Positions 44,954 to 57,100 of a stretch of DNA of 64,000 nt are shown one piece after another. Under the pieces are notes generated by a model. That model was given only the letters and a program-made list of their open reading frames with translations, made no database searches and was not told the DNA's origin. Position 1 is the first letter of the stretch; each line of letters starts with the position of its first letter. The stretch comes from Brachypodium distachyon (Eukaryota > Streptophyta > Magnoliopsida > Poales > Poaceae), in NCBI RefSeq assembly GCF_000005505.3, contig NC_016132.3, forward strand, positions 5,456,001 through 5,520,000, in the 5' to 3' direction. The translations under genes and the position numbers were made by a program.

Positions 44954-47900
44954 CTATGACTTATCTTCATCCGACTGAGTCCCATTGATGGCGTCGGCGA
45001 AGTACTCAACTGGACATAATATGTCACACCACAAATCATGAAGTCAGATATGGTGTTTAATTGGCAGCTCATGGCCGAGAGAAATCACAGAAGAGAGTAA
45101 AATTACCTATGTCATCATGGTCTGGGGAATCAAGTAAAAGGTCTGAGTCTGAAGGGAGGAAAGGGGTGCCAGCGTAGTTCTCAAGAGCCTCCAAGTCTGA
45201 ACATGAATACCGACAATGTGATTAGAATGATAGGTGACACAGATAATAAATCTGACAGTACTAATGTTAAGTTGTTGACCGAGATATCAGCAATTTGTCC
45301 TTTTCCCAAAGGACTTGGTTATTTTCCCAAATGCAAATACAACAAGATTATCTATTCAGCACCAAAAGGTGTCTATCTCAGTTTCTACCAATACCTTTCC
45401 CTAAAAAACCTACCAATATCACGTGTGGAGGAAAATATACAGTAGCAAAAACAGTAGTGTGGATCTTCTAGAACAGAAGATAATTGCATCGTACCAAACA
45501 GATTATTGTTGTTGTACCCATTTTCTTAATGTGCACATGAACTCCTGTATTACTTGCTGCAATCAGCAGCAAAGAATTAGCTAATAAAAGCAGGCTATAT
45601 GTTCATGTTTTGAACCTGAGTAGATAATATTCTCATGTTTTGCAAGAACTGATTATCAAAAGAAATACTATCAAATAAGGCAAAATTACCCAAGACAGAA
45701 AATCACCTCCCAAACTTGTCAAATCTGCTGTAAGATCAGAAAGGCTGAAATTCCAGAGCTGCCCCAAGGATCGGATGGAGTCCCTTGACGAACCATCTGG
45801 CCCTAATTGCAGAGGTCCTGTGTTCCCCACGTCAGATCCAAATGCTGAATCTAGGGCTGATGTATCCATGGCCATCCCTGGTATATCAGATGGAGTGAAA
45901 GGAGCATGGTTGCTTGATGCTGCTGATGAGGGACTCACGGCCATCTCAGAGGACATAGCACCAGGATGTGCAGCTTCAGGTGCACCGTTGTCCACAACCA
46001 TGCTTCAGACAACATCATATGAACCATGAATGTGAATATCAAGAGCAAATAAATAATTATGCAATTATGAGCACCACTCTTTGCAAGACAGTAGAGTTAC
46101 AAAGGGGCAACCTGCAATACTAATTCCTAAATTTGCAGCAATAGCTTAAAAAGCATCAGTAGAAGAAAATGAACATGCTTCAGCAACAACAAGTGAAACA
46201 GCTATATGGATAACAAAAGAAATGAACAGGATATTTTCTAGTGACAAGTAGCCTGTCATGAAACTTTTAGTGACAGAAAGATAGTACACAAATAAATAAA
46301 CATTGTAATAAGTCAATAAATTACTCCCTCCGTTCCTAAATTCTTGTCGTGGTTTTAATTCAAATTTGAACTAAAACAATGACAAGAATTTAGGAATGGA
46401 GGAAGTAGTGAATAAGAGCGTGTGACATTACTTCAAAGTACCAACCCCTTGAATAAGAATTTATTGCATAGCAGTTTGATTAGTGCGGCACTAAAAATTG
46501 TATGTGCTTCAGCTACACAGACAGAAGCACTACAAAGAAGATAAAATGTTGCAATCTTTCGGTATGCATACAGAATATGATTTGTCAAAAAAATAAAATA
46601 TTCTGACAAACATGACAGAACTGATACATCCCACAATGTAAAAACCTTGCATGAAGGGAGGTAATGGCGATGCTTACTCATTTCCAGAATTCATGCGAAT
46701 TGGATGATAGCCACCTGGTGCAGGTATCCCATTCACTACATGACCACTGGAGAGACCACAAACCATTGCATCTATGTGAGGCTGGCCGGGAGCAGGCATC
46801 AGAGGTTGCTGTAGTACTGGATACCCCATCGGTAAATTGTTGACTGCACCCAACCAGATTTGCATTGAATAAGAATGATAACAAAATAGTATTACAAATG
46901 TCTAAAACAGTTAGTGGTTAGGGCTAACCCTGAAACATTGCTGAGTAATGCTTAAGATTTGTAACTCAGTATAGTGCACAATGAACAAATAATTACAACA
47001 ACTTTACTCCTATATATACTGTCAGAGCCTCTCCTACAGTTTTCGGTCTAAAAACTTTACTCTTATAAATATATATCAACACAGGATCTTGCCATACCAA
47101 GCCAACGCTGCTGCAGCAAATGAGCATAATGTAGACACAAGAAAGCAAAAAGGAAGTATTGCTATTTATCATAAGATTTATCATAAGCTATTTTTATAGA
47201 ATCTATGGACTCATAAAATGTGTACTGTAGAATCACAAGGGAAACAAATTGCATGATACAAAATGTGCACACTTCCTGCTAAAAAAATCTATTGTATAAT
47301 GGAAAAAAAGGACAAGAAGCCACCACGTTCGTCCACATAGGCTAAAATATCTACACCGTTGATATTGAATTCTGACAGCTGAGATTTAAAAGGTGTGTCC
47401 ACGTAAGCTAAAGTATCTAAACCGTCACGCGTGTACACTGTTGACATTGAATTCTAGCGGATGAGATTTAAAAGACGTAGAAGTTACGTAATGAACATCA
47501 CAATTCACATGCGTACATATAACCAATTTGAGAAGGAAATTACAACCATCAATATACAAATGTGCATACATCTGAGATGTCCTAGGGATAAGCAATTAGC
47601 CTCATGATCAATTCAAACTATTTAATTACGGGCCCAATCTCCGATCATGAACATGGAAAGGGAAGCAAGAATAATTTGGAAGATAAAGCAGACTTGCTTG
47701 GCATTAATTGGCCATAGGCTAGAACAAGAAGTTCATATTATTCCCTCAAAAGAAATCTGTGTTGCCAAAAAAGAGCCGGAGTAGTTCCTACCATCCAATT
47801 AGTACATTGCAGACTAATACTAATAAATGTCTTGAGGTGAAGATAAAACGAAATATTAATGACATGTATTAAATCAAGGAGCGCAAACGTGCGGGTCACT

Positions 47901-49060
47901 CTAGTAGTTACGGTACAAGTAGAACTGTAGAAGTATCAGCTAATGAGAAAAATATAGCATATTAGAAATTGCAACTGCAATGTACTTGCTTAGCCTCTTT
48001 TCACAGCTAGACTTGTAGAACACGGACCTGGCATAGAATGTATTCCATTTTGCATTGGAACCAATGGATTCGGAGGTGCTGGATATTTCATCAAATTGTA
48101 TTGGTGCTGCAACAAATGGTTGAACAAGATGATCTGTTTTTTCAATTTCAATCTTATATAGTAGGCCCGGAAGAATTCAGAGTTCTCTTCTTCAAGTTTC
48201 TGCCATACTGAAAATAGAAATATATCAAAGAAAATAAGCCGCATTACTTCTGAACTCCAATTGATACATCTAAATTCTTGCAGTTCAATAAACATAGTAT
48301 AACAGAGCTTGAGCTCAGGGCACATTTAATAAAAAATGTTTGTCCTGAAGCAATTCCTGTTCATGCAAATATGAATCATCAATAGGTTAAACTGGCAAAC
48401 TCTGTACAAGGCTACAAGCATATCTACTGAGTTCATGGCATAGTCCAAATTGAGCCAATATGCAATTATGTAGGCTTTTTGAGCTTATCTGTTCATCTAT
48501 ATTGAGCTAATTTGTGCATCAACCTGATGTGCAGGAATTGTGCGTGACTCTTGAGCAAGTCTAAGTTTCATACTGTAAGCAATAGTACCATATATTACTG
48601 ATTGTACTTTTTGAAAATAAAACATCACAGTAAAACAGTAAGTACAAAAAAGAGCTCCAAACATTGATCATGAGCACCCGAATTTGCACCTAAAGTAGTG
48701 AAGCCAGGTTCTATTCTTGCACGAGTAGATAGTGTCCTAACAACCTCTCCTTTGGTCATGTATAGCTGAAGACATCGCTCTATCAAATTCTGGACCTGCA
48801 AAAGGATGTCAAGTTTCATTAATCAATTGGCAAGAGGTAAGAGCCCCAGTGTAAAGGAATGTAATGTGATGAAGAAGTAGCATGCAAAGAGCCAAAGACT
48901 ATAGAACAGCTAGACATCTTACAAGTTCAATGTCTTCGCGGGAGACTTTTCTATTATCATTACTAGCGACTGACAAAGAACCAGAATCCCCTACAGGAGC
49001 ATCAGTGCCCACTGTGTTTGCTTGGTTACTTTGCACTTCATTAGTACCTTGTGGTGACAT
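44954..49060 (-). CDS. Plant-specific A_thal_3526 / TIGR01589 domain protein
   Basis: Seven coding exons: 49060-48923, 48795-48690, 48207-48028, 46843-46678, 46002-45707, 45196-45107 and 45009-44954. All GT-AG and all phases close, giving 343 residues. The family domain spans about residues 38-120 (VSREDIELVQNLIERCLQLY, then GEVVRTLSTRARIEPGFTTL and WQKLEEENSEFFRAYYIRL). It is followed by a Pro/Met/Gly-rich middle (VLQQPLMPAPGQPHID) and a Ser/Asp-rich acidic C-terminus with a WNFSLSDLTADL motif and the end DEDKS. Domain function is unknown in the literature I know; the acidic tail would fit a transcriptional co-regulator, which is inference. The coding exon continues upstream to an acceptor at 49087, so at least one non-coding 5' exon exists. 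Introns hold Stowaway copies. Confidence 0.92.
46324..46405. mobile_element. Stowaway MITE in an intron
   Basis: TA-flanked near-perfect hairpin: CTCCCTCCGTTCCTAAATTC with GAATTTAGGAATGGAGGAAG. The CTTGTCGTGGTTTTA core resembles the truncated copy at 33176-33240. Confidence 0.92.
47331..47474. repeat. Diverged tandem duplication in an intron
   Basis: GTCCACATAGGCTAAAATATC...GAGATTTAAAAG at 47331-47391 recurs as GTCCACGTAAGCTAAAGTAT...GAGATTTAAAAG at 47397-47474 with a 17-bp addition (CACGCGTGTACACTG region). Confidence 0.75.
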
Positions 49061-50190
49061 CTGCAACTCTGTCGTGCTCTGAATATCCTGCAGGACATGT
49101 TCATAAGTAACATAAATCAATCACCCGCTGAAGACAAAATGAAAGAATACTAATATTGAAAGAAGAGTCATGACTCATGAGTGTTATCAGCAAGAAAAAG
49201 TAGATGACTTGACATTGAGGATTGGATCTCTTTAATAAACTGGTAACTACAGTACCTTGACTTGTACCACTATTATGAATAACAGAGACTCATAGCACGA
49301 AAGAAAGTGTCCCCAGCAGTATCTCATTTCCATGGTATTCATTGCTCATATTATGGGTTTGGTTTCACCAAATTACCATAGAACTATACTAACAAAATAT
49401 ATAGAAGATTCTACTCCCTCCGTCCCAAAATAAGTGACGTGGATTTGTATAAGAGTATACAAATCCAAGTCACTTATTTTGGGACCAAGGGAGTACTTAA
49501 TATGCAACGCATAAGCATATCACTCTGTAGTCTGCCAAAACAAAACTTCTATGGAGGTTCACTCGCAAAAAAAGAAAAAGAAAAACAACTTCTATGGAGT
49601 TTCATCATTTGGTTAGATCAACAATTCTAACTCTGAAAGATGAAGAATTAAAATGGGGATTTTCAGTGACCACTGATAATAGAAAGCAAATTCACCTGAG
49701 AATCCTTCATTCCAGCTTATGACATAAGAAATAGCTAAATCCAATATCAATGCTTAACCTGGTAGGAAAAAAGTAACACGTAAATGGTTATGCTGAAATG
49801 CACGCAGAATGGTCTCATATTTCAGCAGTGTGAAAAGCCAGCAACAAACATTAAACCATCGCAGGTCATCCTAGGCGGAGGACCCAGTAGGGCAAAGTAG
49901 GGCGGCCGCCCTACCTTGGTTCTTGCCTCAGTTACGAATTGGGGAAGATTAAGGAGATGGAACGGGAGCTAAAGGGCGGAATCCGTTCGTGGGGTGATGG
50001 GAGGAGAAACGGTCGGGAGCGAGAGAATCGAAGGAGAGACCAACCGGCGGTGGCGGCGGTCGCGCGAGGAGGAAGACGAGCGACGTAGCGAGGCGGCTGG
50101 GGCGGTCGGCAGCGAGATGGCCAGAAGGAGGAAGGGCTGCGGCGCAGGAAGGAAAAGATGAAGAGAGAGAGACAGAGAGAGAGAGAAGTC
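49061..50190 (-). promoter_or_regulatory. 5' UTR intron and probable first exon of the A_thal_3526 gene
   Basis: The acceptor TGTCCTGCAG|GATATT at 49087 needs an upstream donor, and GC-rich sequence at 49920-50190 (minus strand CTCTCTCTCTCTGTCTCTCTC near 50160-50185) is the likely first exon. The exact donor was not fixed. A Stowaway copy lies between. Confidence 0.45.
49414..49493. mobile_element. Stowaway MITE
   Basis: TA-flanked, 80-bp near-perfect hairpin: CTCCCTCCGTCCCAAAATAA with TTATTTTGGGACCAAGGGAG. Confidence 0.93.
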
Positions 50191-51700
50191 ACATAGATGA
50201 GCTCCGGCTCAAGTGAAAAACGAAGTCTCGGAATTTATCTAACCGGAAAAGGAATTTGTCTTCCCGTTCCCGGAAAAAGAATTTGTCTCTCCACATTTTG
50301 TCCAATTTGTCTTCAGTTTGTAGATCCGGCCAGAGGATGCAAATCGGTTGGGCTGCCCTCGCCGAGCCGTGTGAGGAGGTCGCCACTGTCTGCCGTCAAA
50401 AGTCGTGTGGAGCCGAAGAGCTCGCGAGCCGTCACTCGCCGCGCAGTGTCGACGACACTATGGTCCGCCTCCTACCAGACACCCTCGCTCGCCGGCGAAT
50501 CCTTCTCGGACGATGAGGAGGTCGCCTCCAACCGGTGAGGCAGACGTCTGAGCTCACCGCTGCCACTGATGTGAAGCGCCTCTGTCTCGCGAGACGTTCG
50601 ACAAAGATCAGCTGGTGTGGGGCCTCCTACCACCGATTGATTCCCTCCTCCTGCTCTACATCGAGCTCTCCTCCAACGAAGAGTGAATTCGCTGGCGCTG
50701 GCGCGTATGAAGACTTCAGTGAGGACCACCTTTTGCTAATCATACTTTTAGGTTAGGGATCGCGCGTGAAGTATGCCGGATGAACTACTCCGTATATGTT
50801 CTTTGAATTCTCACACGAAGTTGCTTTTTGTTTTATTTGCAGTACTCTTTTTATGGAATCTGTTATGTCCTTCACAAATCGATACCGTAAAACAACTTTT
50901 GGATATATTTTATATGTCTTTGACGGTGCTGCTATATAAGAAATGTGATAAAAATGCTCTAATAGCTTCAAATCCGAGGTTTGGTTCCTGGTGGGCTGAG
51001 AGTACAATCTTCTTCTCTTGTATATTCTTTTTTAGTAATTTTTATATAGTTTGATCTTGTTGCAAGTTCTCTGCGGAACTGTACTGCTTATTATTTATTT
51101 AAAATAATTCACAACTAATACAAATGTTATTTGAGGTATTTACGAATAAAAATTCCAGTTTTTTTGTGACAGCAGAATAACGGTTCCGGATAATTTTTAG
51201 AGATAATAACATATTACTCGTATTTGTCTGTTCAAACTAAGCCAGGAACTAAAATTGCCCGCTGAAAAGTTGAAAGGCACATCACGTGCACATCTGATTT
51301 CCCTCCCGGCAACTTTCTGACTGCAACAATTACGACGTGCACGACTATGCTGCTTAATTATGTTCACGGTCCTGAAAAGCTAGCGATTCTCCACAAAAAA
51401 CTGAGGGAGATTAGCTTGAAACTGAAGTGGTTTTCATGTCAGTATGCAACCAATAAATGGAAACGTTGGCATCTTACCCATGCGAGTGTGACAAACTCCT
51501 TGCACATTATGCTAGTTAGACTCTGGCTCTTTTTTTCCACTTGCCAAGCTGCCAGTGGAGGGAGTAGAAAGACGTGCCAATTAATCCCATGACCTATCTC
51601 CATCTTAGACCAAACTCAAGCCCAGCATGGTCTCCTTGGGTCGCTAGCTAAGCTAGCATGGGGACACGTACGTGAAAGCTTAGTACTAATTCACTATTGT
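50191..51700. other. Intergenic stretch with a GC-rich part
   Basis: 50197-50760 is GC-rich and has overlapping short frames (for example 50197-50538, Ser/Arg-rich with SFSDDEEV near its end) but no recognised domain; a gene fragment is possible. 50760-51700 is AT-rich with nothing supported. Confidence 0.35.
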
Positions 51701-52006
51701 TTGGTGTTAACAGTTGTTTCAGAAGATGTGGTTGTGGCAATCACCATTACTCTCTGTCTCGCCTTCCTGGCCATTAAAAATCTCGGAGAAGCTCTGGAAG
51801 CGCGACTGATTGCAATTATGGCCACGATACCCGTGCACTGCAGCTGGTTTTGCCTGGGTTACGTTGTCATGTTCAGTCGTTTTCGGGAGAGACTAATGGC
51901 CATTTTGGATAACTACGCCATGATCTGTAGTAATGTGCCTCCGGGCTACTGGACAAGGGGAGAAAATGACGGGCCACTTGACATGTACCGGTACTTGCAT
52001 TTGTGA
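51701..52006 (+). CDS. Unassigned small ORF with a hydrophobic segment
   Basis: An open frame of about 100 codons; its first residues are uncertain because an acceptor-like TTAACAG lies at 51709-51715. It has a hydrophobic stretch (VVVAITITLCLAFLAI) and a second one (PVHCSWFCLGYVVMF), then a charged tail ending YRYLHL. I do not recognise it. It could be a fragment of a membrane-protein gene or chance; codon GC is unlike the strongly GC-rich neighbours. Confidence 0.25.
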   Translation: MVLTVVSEDVVVAITITLCLAFLAIKNLGEALEARLIAIMATIPVHCSWFCLGYVVMFSRFRERLMAILDNYAMICSNVPPGYWTRGENDGPLDMYRYLHL

Positions 52007-52882
52007 GGTGTTTCTTTTGCATTGCGCCCCTGTCAATTCAACACAAACATCTCCTCTCACCCGGCCGTCAATTTGTTAGCTACTGTGTATTTTCATTTGC
52101 TGAGACAAAATAGTACTCCCGAGACCGGCGACAGGTATAGTGAGACGGATTTTTAGTCCCTCGAAATGAAAGTGTTTTTGAATTGAAGGCAATGCTTACT
52201 CTCCTATATGTACACGAATTCACACTCTTTTCACTTAGAAAAAAAAGTATTTATTTCTTGTTTTTGGTGGAGCAAGATTTTTTTTCTTTTTTGAACGAAG
52301 TGGCGCAAGAATTTTGTTACTACAAGAACTGTGACCAAACTATGAGTTTGACGACAGATCAAGGGGGCCATACTCGTTCGTACGACAAAAGTTACAAAGG
52401 CTTGACAAATTATTGCACTTGCTAACCTGTATGGCCATTCATGGACATGCAGACGGTAGCTGTAGCTAGGGCCTTGTTCGGTCCACCCACGCCAAGCCAA
52501 CCCAGATAAGCTGAAGAACAAGCGCATGTGTTAGCTACGAAAAGCTTAGAGGACAAGGGAAGTGAATGTCCAAAAATGGATTTGATTCATTCAAGCCAGG
52601 GGACCAGTATACATGTACCGGACAGATAGCTTAAGCTTTTACCAAAGAATTGTACTCCGTATCAGAAATCCAGAATTGCACGCTGCTAAAATACCAACAG
52701 ATCCGAAGGAAGCCCTGCAGTCGTAACTGCGGATTTTTGACCAGCCCCTCTCCCAAGACCATGTGTCTGCCATTCTCGCTCTTTTCGGATGGGACGCGGA
52801 CGCGCTTCCGCTAGAGGACGCACAGGAGGGAGTGCTGGCTTGACCAGAACTCTTCTTCCGGTGGCGTTTGGAGATCTGTCTT

Positions 52883-53813
52883 ATGTCTTCAAACATTAAC
52901 ATTCTTGCGTGGAACGTGCGAGGCCTCAATTTTCCGGCCAAGCGGGCAGCGGTCTCCCAAGTGGTCATTGGGTGTGGTGCTTCTATAGTTTGTCTTCAAG
53001 AGACTAAACTCCAATCAGTCGATCCTAACGTTGTAGTTTAATGCCTGGGGCCTAATTTTTACAATTTCTTTTATCTTCCCGCTTCGGGACTAGGGGGGCA
53101 TCCTCCTGGCGTCGGACTCTTCCCTGGTGTCTCTTTCCAATGGTCATTACGCCGATTTCTCCCTTAATGCGCATGTTACTTCCCTCAAAGGAAACCGGTG
53201 GCTCACCGGCGTCTACGGCCCACATCAAGATTGTGATAGGGCACAGTTCTTTCAAGAACTCCGAGACATGCGGGATATTCATGCCGGTCCTTGGGCCATT
53301 GTGGGCGATTTCAACTCCTTTGTCAACGACTCAGATAAGAACAACGCCAGGCTGCACCGAGCTTCTATGGCTCGCTTTCGAAGGCTTCTCACGGAGCTAG
53401 ACTTGAAGGAGCTATACCTCTCTGGCAGGCGTTACACGTGGTCTAACGAGCGTTCCCCTCCGACTCTGGAAAAACTTGACCGCGTCGTCTGCTCTGTAGA
53501 CTGGGACTCCGCACGCCCCAACACTTTCCTCTCCGCCCTCTCGACGGCGGTCTCGGACCATGCCCCACTCCTCCTCGCCACTGACGCAGACTTACGCCGA
53601 GGCCACAGATTTCATTTCGAAGCACACTGGCCTAAAGTCGAAGGATTCTTCGATGTGGTGAAAGAAGCGTGGAACTCCGTGGTTGAGATAGCCAACCCCT
53701 TCCGCCTTTTCTTAGCCAAGCTTCGCGCATGTGCGCGTGCTCTACGAAGTTGGAGCGATAAACGGATCGGGAACACCAAGCTCCTTATTCTGGTTGTTCG
53801 GAGCTTATCCTGA
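52883..53813 (+). pseudogene. LINE ORF2 endonuclease part
   Basis: APE-type endonuclease motifs: ILAWNVRGLN near the start, CLQETKL, then in the shifted frame GPWAIVGDFNSF, RRYTWSNE and AVSDHAPLLL (the SDH catalytic box). A TAA near 53039 and a frame change near 53090-53110 (a G run) break the frame, and TGA at 53811-53813 ends it. Confidence 0.85.
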
Positions 53814-53815
53814 GA

Positions 53816-55332
53816 TTGGATGTGGCTATGGAGGGAAGGGCCCTCTCTCCTTCTGAACGTTCTTTGCGGCATTTTCTGAAAAAGAAGATGCTTGGACTTT
53901 CTTCCCTGGAGAGATCCATCGCCCATCAATGTTCAAGAATTCTGTGGCTTTCCGAAGGAGATGCCAACACTAGCTTCTTTCATGCCAACGCAAGTCACAG
54001 ACGCGGGAAGAGTTTCGTTGCTCAGCTTGTGGACGAAGACATTATTCATACGGCGCATGACAACAAGGCCCAAATGGCCGAGAGATACTTTCGAGATATT
54101 GTGGGCTCTGCAGAGGACGGGGAATTCGCTCTTTGCTTTGATTTCCTGGGCATTCCAGCCCATGAACTGTCTGATCTGGAGTCTCCCTTCTCAGAAAAGG
54201 AAGTGCTTGACGCAATCAATTCGTCGCCGCACGACAAAAGCCCGGGTCCAGACGGCTTTGCCTGCAATTTATTTTCTTGTTGTTGGCCCATCATCAAATG
54301 GGATCTCATGAACTACTTCCACGCACTCTTCCAGATGAGATTCAGTGGCCTCGACAAGGTGAACGAAGCCCTCATTTGTCTCCTCCCGAAAAACCAAGAC
54401 GCCTGTAGATTAAGGATTTCCGGCCCATAAGTCTTAACCACGTTGTTGGGAAGTTCTTCGCCAAGGTCCTCGCAAATCGTCTCGCTTCCCATCTCCCTGG
54501 CCTCGTGGGCAACTACCAAAGTGCTTTCATCAAAGGAAGATGTCTCCACGACAATTTTGCCCTTGTCCAAAACTCAGCCAGGTTCTTGCATTGATCGGGG
54601 AGGGCTTCGTTCCTTTTCAAGTTAGACATCACTAAAGCGTTCGACACTCTCCAGTGGCCTTTCCTTTTCGATGTACTCATTCAAAGAGGATTCGGAAAGA
54701 GGTGGATGACATGGATTGGAGGGCTGCTGGGCACTGCCTCTTTCAGGGTTCTTTTGAATGGTATCCCGGGGGCCCCTATCTCTCACATGAGGGGGTTAAG
54801 GCAGGGTGATCCCCTTTCGCCCATGTTCTTTGTGATCGCCATGGACATCTTCAACTCCCTTCTTGTCAAGGCTACCGAAGCGGGACTGCTCTCTGACTGC
54901 GGACTATCCCTTCGGACATCCATTTTCGCCGACAACATTGTCACCTTCATTTATCCCTCAGAGGCCGACCTTACTGCTTTCTCGGCATTGCTATCGGACT
55001 TCGGTGTTGCTTCAGGGCTGCGTGTTAATCTCTCCAAATCCTCGGCCCATGCCATCCAGTGCTTCGACGACCAAAAGACGCTCATGGAGCGAGCCTTCTA
55101 CAAGGACGAAGGATTCCTATGCTCATATCTAGGGCTTCCTCTGCACCACAGGAAATTATCTGCTTCCCAACTTCTTCCTCTTGTTGATAAAGTGGGCAAC
55201 AAACTGCAAGGACGGCGTGCTTCCATGCTCTCCATTGGGGGGCAACTGACATTGGTTAAATCTACCCTATGCGCCATTCCCGTCTACGCCATGCTCTCCA
55301 TGGACCTACCTTGCAAGACTATCTTCTATTGA
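53816..55332 (+). pseudogene. LINE ORF2 reverse transcriptase part
   Basis: Non-LTR RT blocks: RILWLSEGDANTSFFHANAS, SSPHDKSPGPDGF, then in another frame GNYQSAFIKGR and FKLDITKAFDT, then GLRQGDPLSPMFFVIAMDIF and SIFADNIVTF. The catalytic FADD box reads FADN. Stops near 54428, 54592 and 55330 and frame changes show inactivation. Confidence 0.88.
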
Positions 55333-55849
55333 AAAAATCTGCTGGGGATTTCTATGGAAAGGGAGAAAGGAGACTAACGGCGGACACTGCCTCGTGGCCT
55401 GGGATGTGGTTTGCTCGCCTCTCAATATGGGAGGCTTAGGCATCCCCAACCTTAGATTGCTAATGTGGCGCTTCATTCCAAATGGCCATGGCTCCAACGC
55501 ACCGAACCTGATAGGCCATGGCATGATCTGCAATTGCGTATCCTGAGGACTTCCTTGGACCTGTTTGAGGCCGCCACTTCTGCCCACGCCGCCAATGGCC
55601 TATCCACCTTCTTCTGGACAGACCCCTGGGCGTTTGCCACCTGACTCAAAGATGTTGCCCCTAATATCTATGCGACGGCTGCTAGGGGAGATCTCCAACT
55701 CACCGTTGCGGAGGCCCTGCATAACCATAGATGGGCAAGATCACTCAATCTCAACGCGGTGGCTACACACTGGCAGGAATTTGTGCTACTTTGGGATTTC
55801 GTGGGAACCCATCTCCCTTCCGAAGGCGAGGACTCCTTCCGTTGGAGCT

Positions 55850-56450
55850 GGGAGTCTTCAGGAAAGTTCTCTTCGAATTCTGCTTATCGAGCGCTCCTGG
55901 GGGGGAGAACCTTCTCGCCTGGTTTTGATCTCATTTGGAAATCAAAGGCCCCTACCAAGTGCAAATTCTTCATGTGGCTGGCTAGTAGAGGTCGATGTTG
56001 GACCGCCGATAGACTCGATAAACGGGGTTTGAACCACCCGGCGGCATGCCCGTTCTGCGACCAAGCCCCATAAACAATTAATCACCTGCTAATGGGATGC
56101 ACACTTGCACGTGAGGTCTGGTTCAAGCTCTTATCATGCTGGGGCAGGGGGAATTGGACTCCTTCCCCGAACGCTCAGTTGACGACTTGGTGGACTGAGA
56201 ATCATACCGAAGGCAAAGACAGAAAGGCGCTTGCTACTGTGGTGAGCCTAGTATGCTAGATGATGTGGAAGCACAGTAACATCATTGTCTTTGATCACAA
56301 ACGCCCCAGCCTGCGTAGACTTCTCTCAGAGATCGTCGAAGAATGGAGGAACTGGTTCATAGCTAAACTTTTTTCTTGTAATTCTGTGTTTGATCGGCCT
56401 TCTGTGCAAGGCGTAGGACTTGGTAACATGTGGCGCGATACGGGGTAGCT
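55850..56450 (+). pseudogene. LINE ORF2 C-terminal zinc-binding (zf-RVT) part
   Basis: FSSNSAYRALLGG, WKSKAPTKCKFFMWL, CPFCDQAP, then after a TAA the INHLLMGCTLAREVWF block: the usual CxxC...HxxxxC arrangement of plant LINE tails. The final frame ends NMWRDTG near 56448. Confidence 0.85.
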
Positions 56451-56542
56451 GACATTGTACTAAACTAACTGCTCTCTAGCAGTCCTCTTTCTATAAATGA
56501 AGATATGTCGATCCCGACGTATTCTAAAAAAAACCAACAGAT

Positions 56543-57100
56543 GCGTTATCGTGCAAAACAAACGGGAATTATAACGAACAAACGTTCGTTCGTTCGTCTC
56601 CTCGCGCGACGTGCTGCTGTGTTCTTCTCCTCGCGTGACGCACTGCCGCCGCCCCGCGCCGCAGCGAGCGTCTGCTGCCCCGGCCTCCTCGCCGGGCTGG
56701 CCACGCCGCCCCGAGCGCGTGCCGCCCAAGCCTCCTCCGCGGGCTGGCCCAGCCACCCCCGCCATGGGCTGCCCCAAGCGCCGTCGCTGCGCTGCCCCCA
56801 CGGCGAGCTGGCCCTGCCGCCCCGGCCTCCTCCGCGGGCTACCCCAGCAACACTGCCACCGTCGACTCGCGCCGCCGCCATGCTGCCCCCGCCACTGCGC
56901 GCCGTCATGAGCCGCTTCCGTCGCCGCCACCGTTGCCGCCGTGTGCAATATCCATCGTGCTGCGCGTATTATCTGTTGGTGTCGTAGCTTTTTGCTCATC
57001 CTGTCTGTGTCTGGCATTTGCGGTATGAAACAACGTTGCTCGCCTACAGAGATGGAATTGATTCGTCCGCGCCGTAGCTCCTCCTCTTCCGGCTGTTTTT
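56543..57100. other. GC-rich stretch after the LINE
   Basis: Starts with GAACAAACGTTCGTTCGTTC repeats and continues as C-rich sequence with open frames on both strands, due to composition. No domain is recognised. It may be the left part of the same unit as the following repeat block. Confidence 0.4.

Larger units (their letters stand above)
52703..56532 (+). mobile_element. LINE (L1-type), 5'-truncated and inactivated
   Basis: A 10-bp target duplication ACCAACAGAT is at 52693-52702 and 56533-56542 (13 bp with one mismatch if extended). The element ends with TAAATGAAG..., then a short A run. It retains the last codons of ORF1 (FGWDADALPLEDAQEG, stop near 52836) and a broken ORF2. Missing 5' sequence is typical of incomplete reverse transcription during target-primed insertion. 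Confidence 0.9.

Noticed and set aside
56505..56987. Arg/Pro-rich frame after the LINE
   Set aside because: Open frames occur on both strands because of C-rich composition; no motif, and the start lies in the LINE tail.
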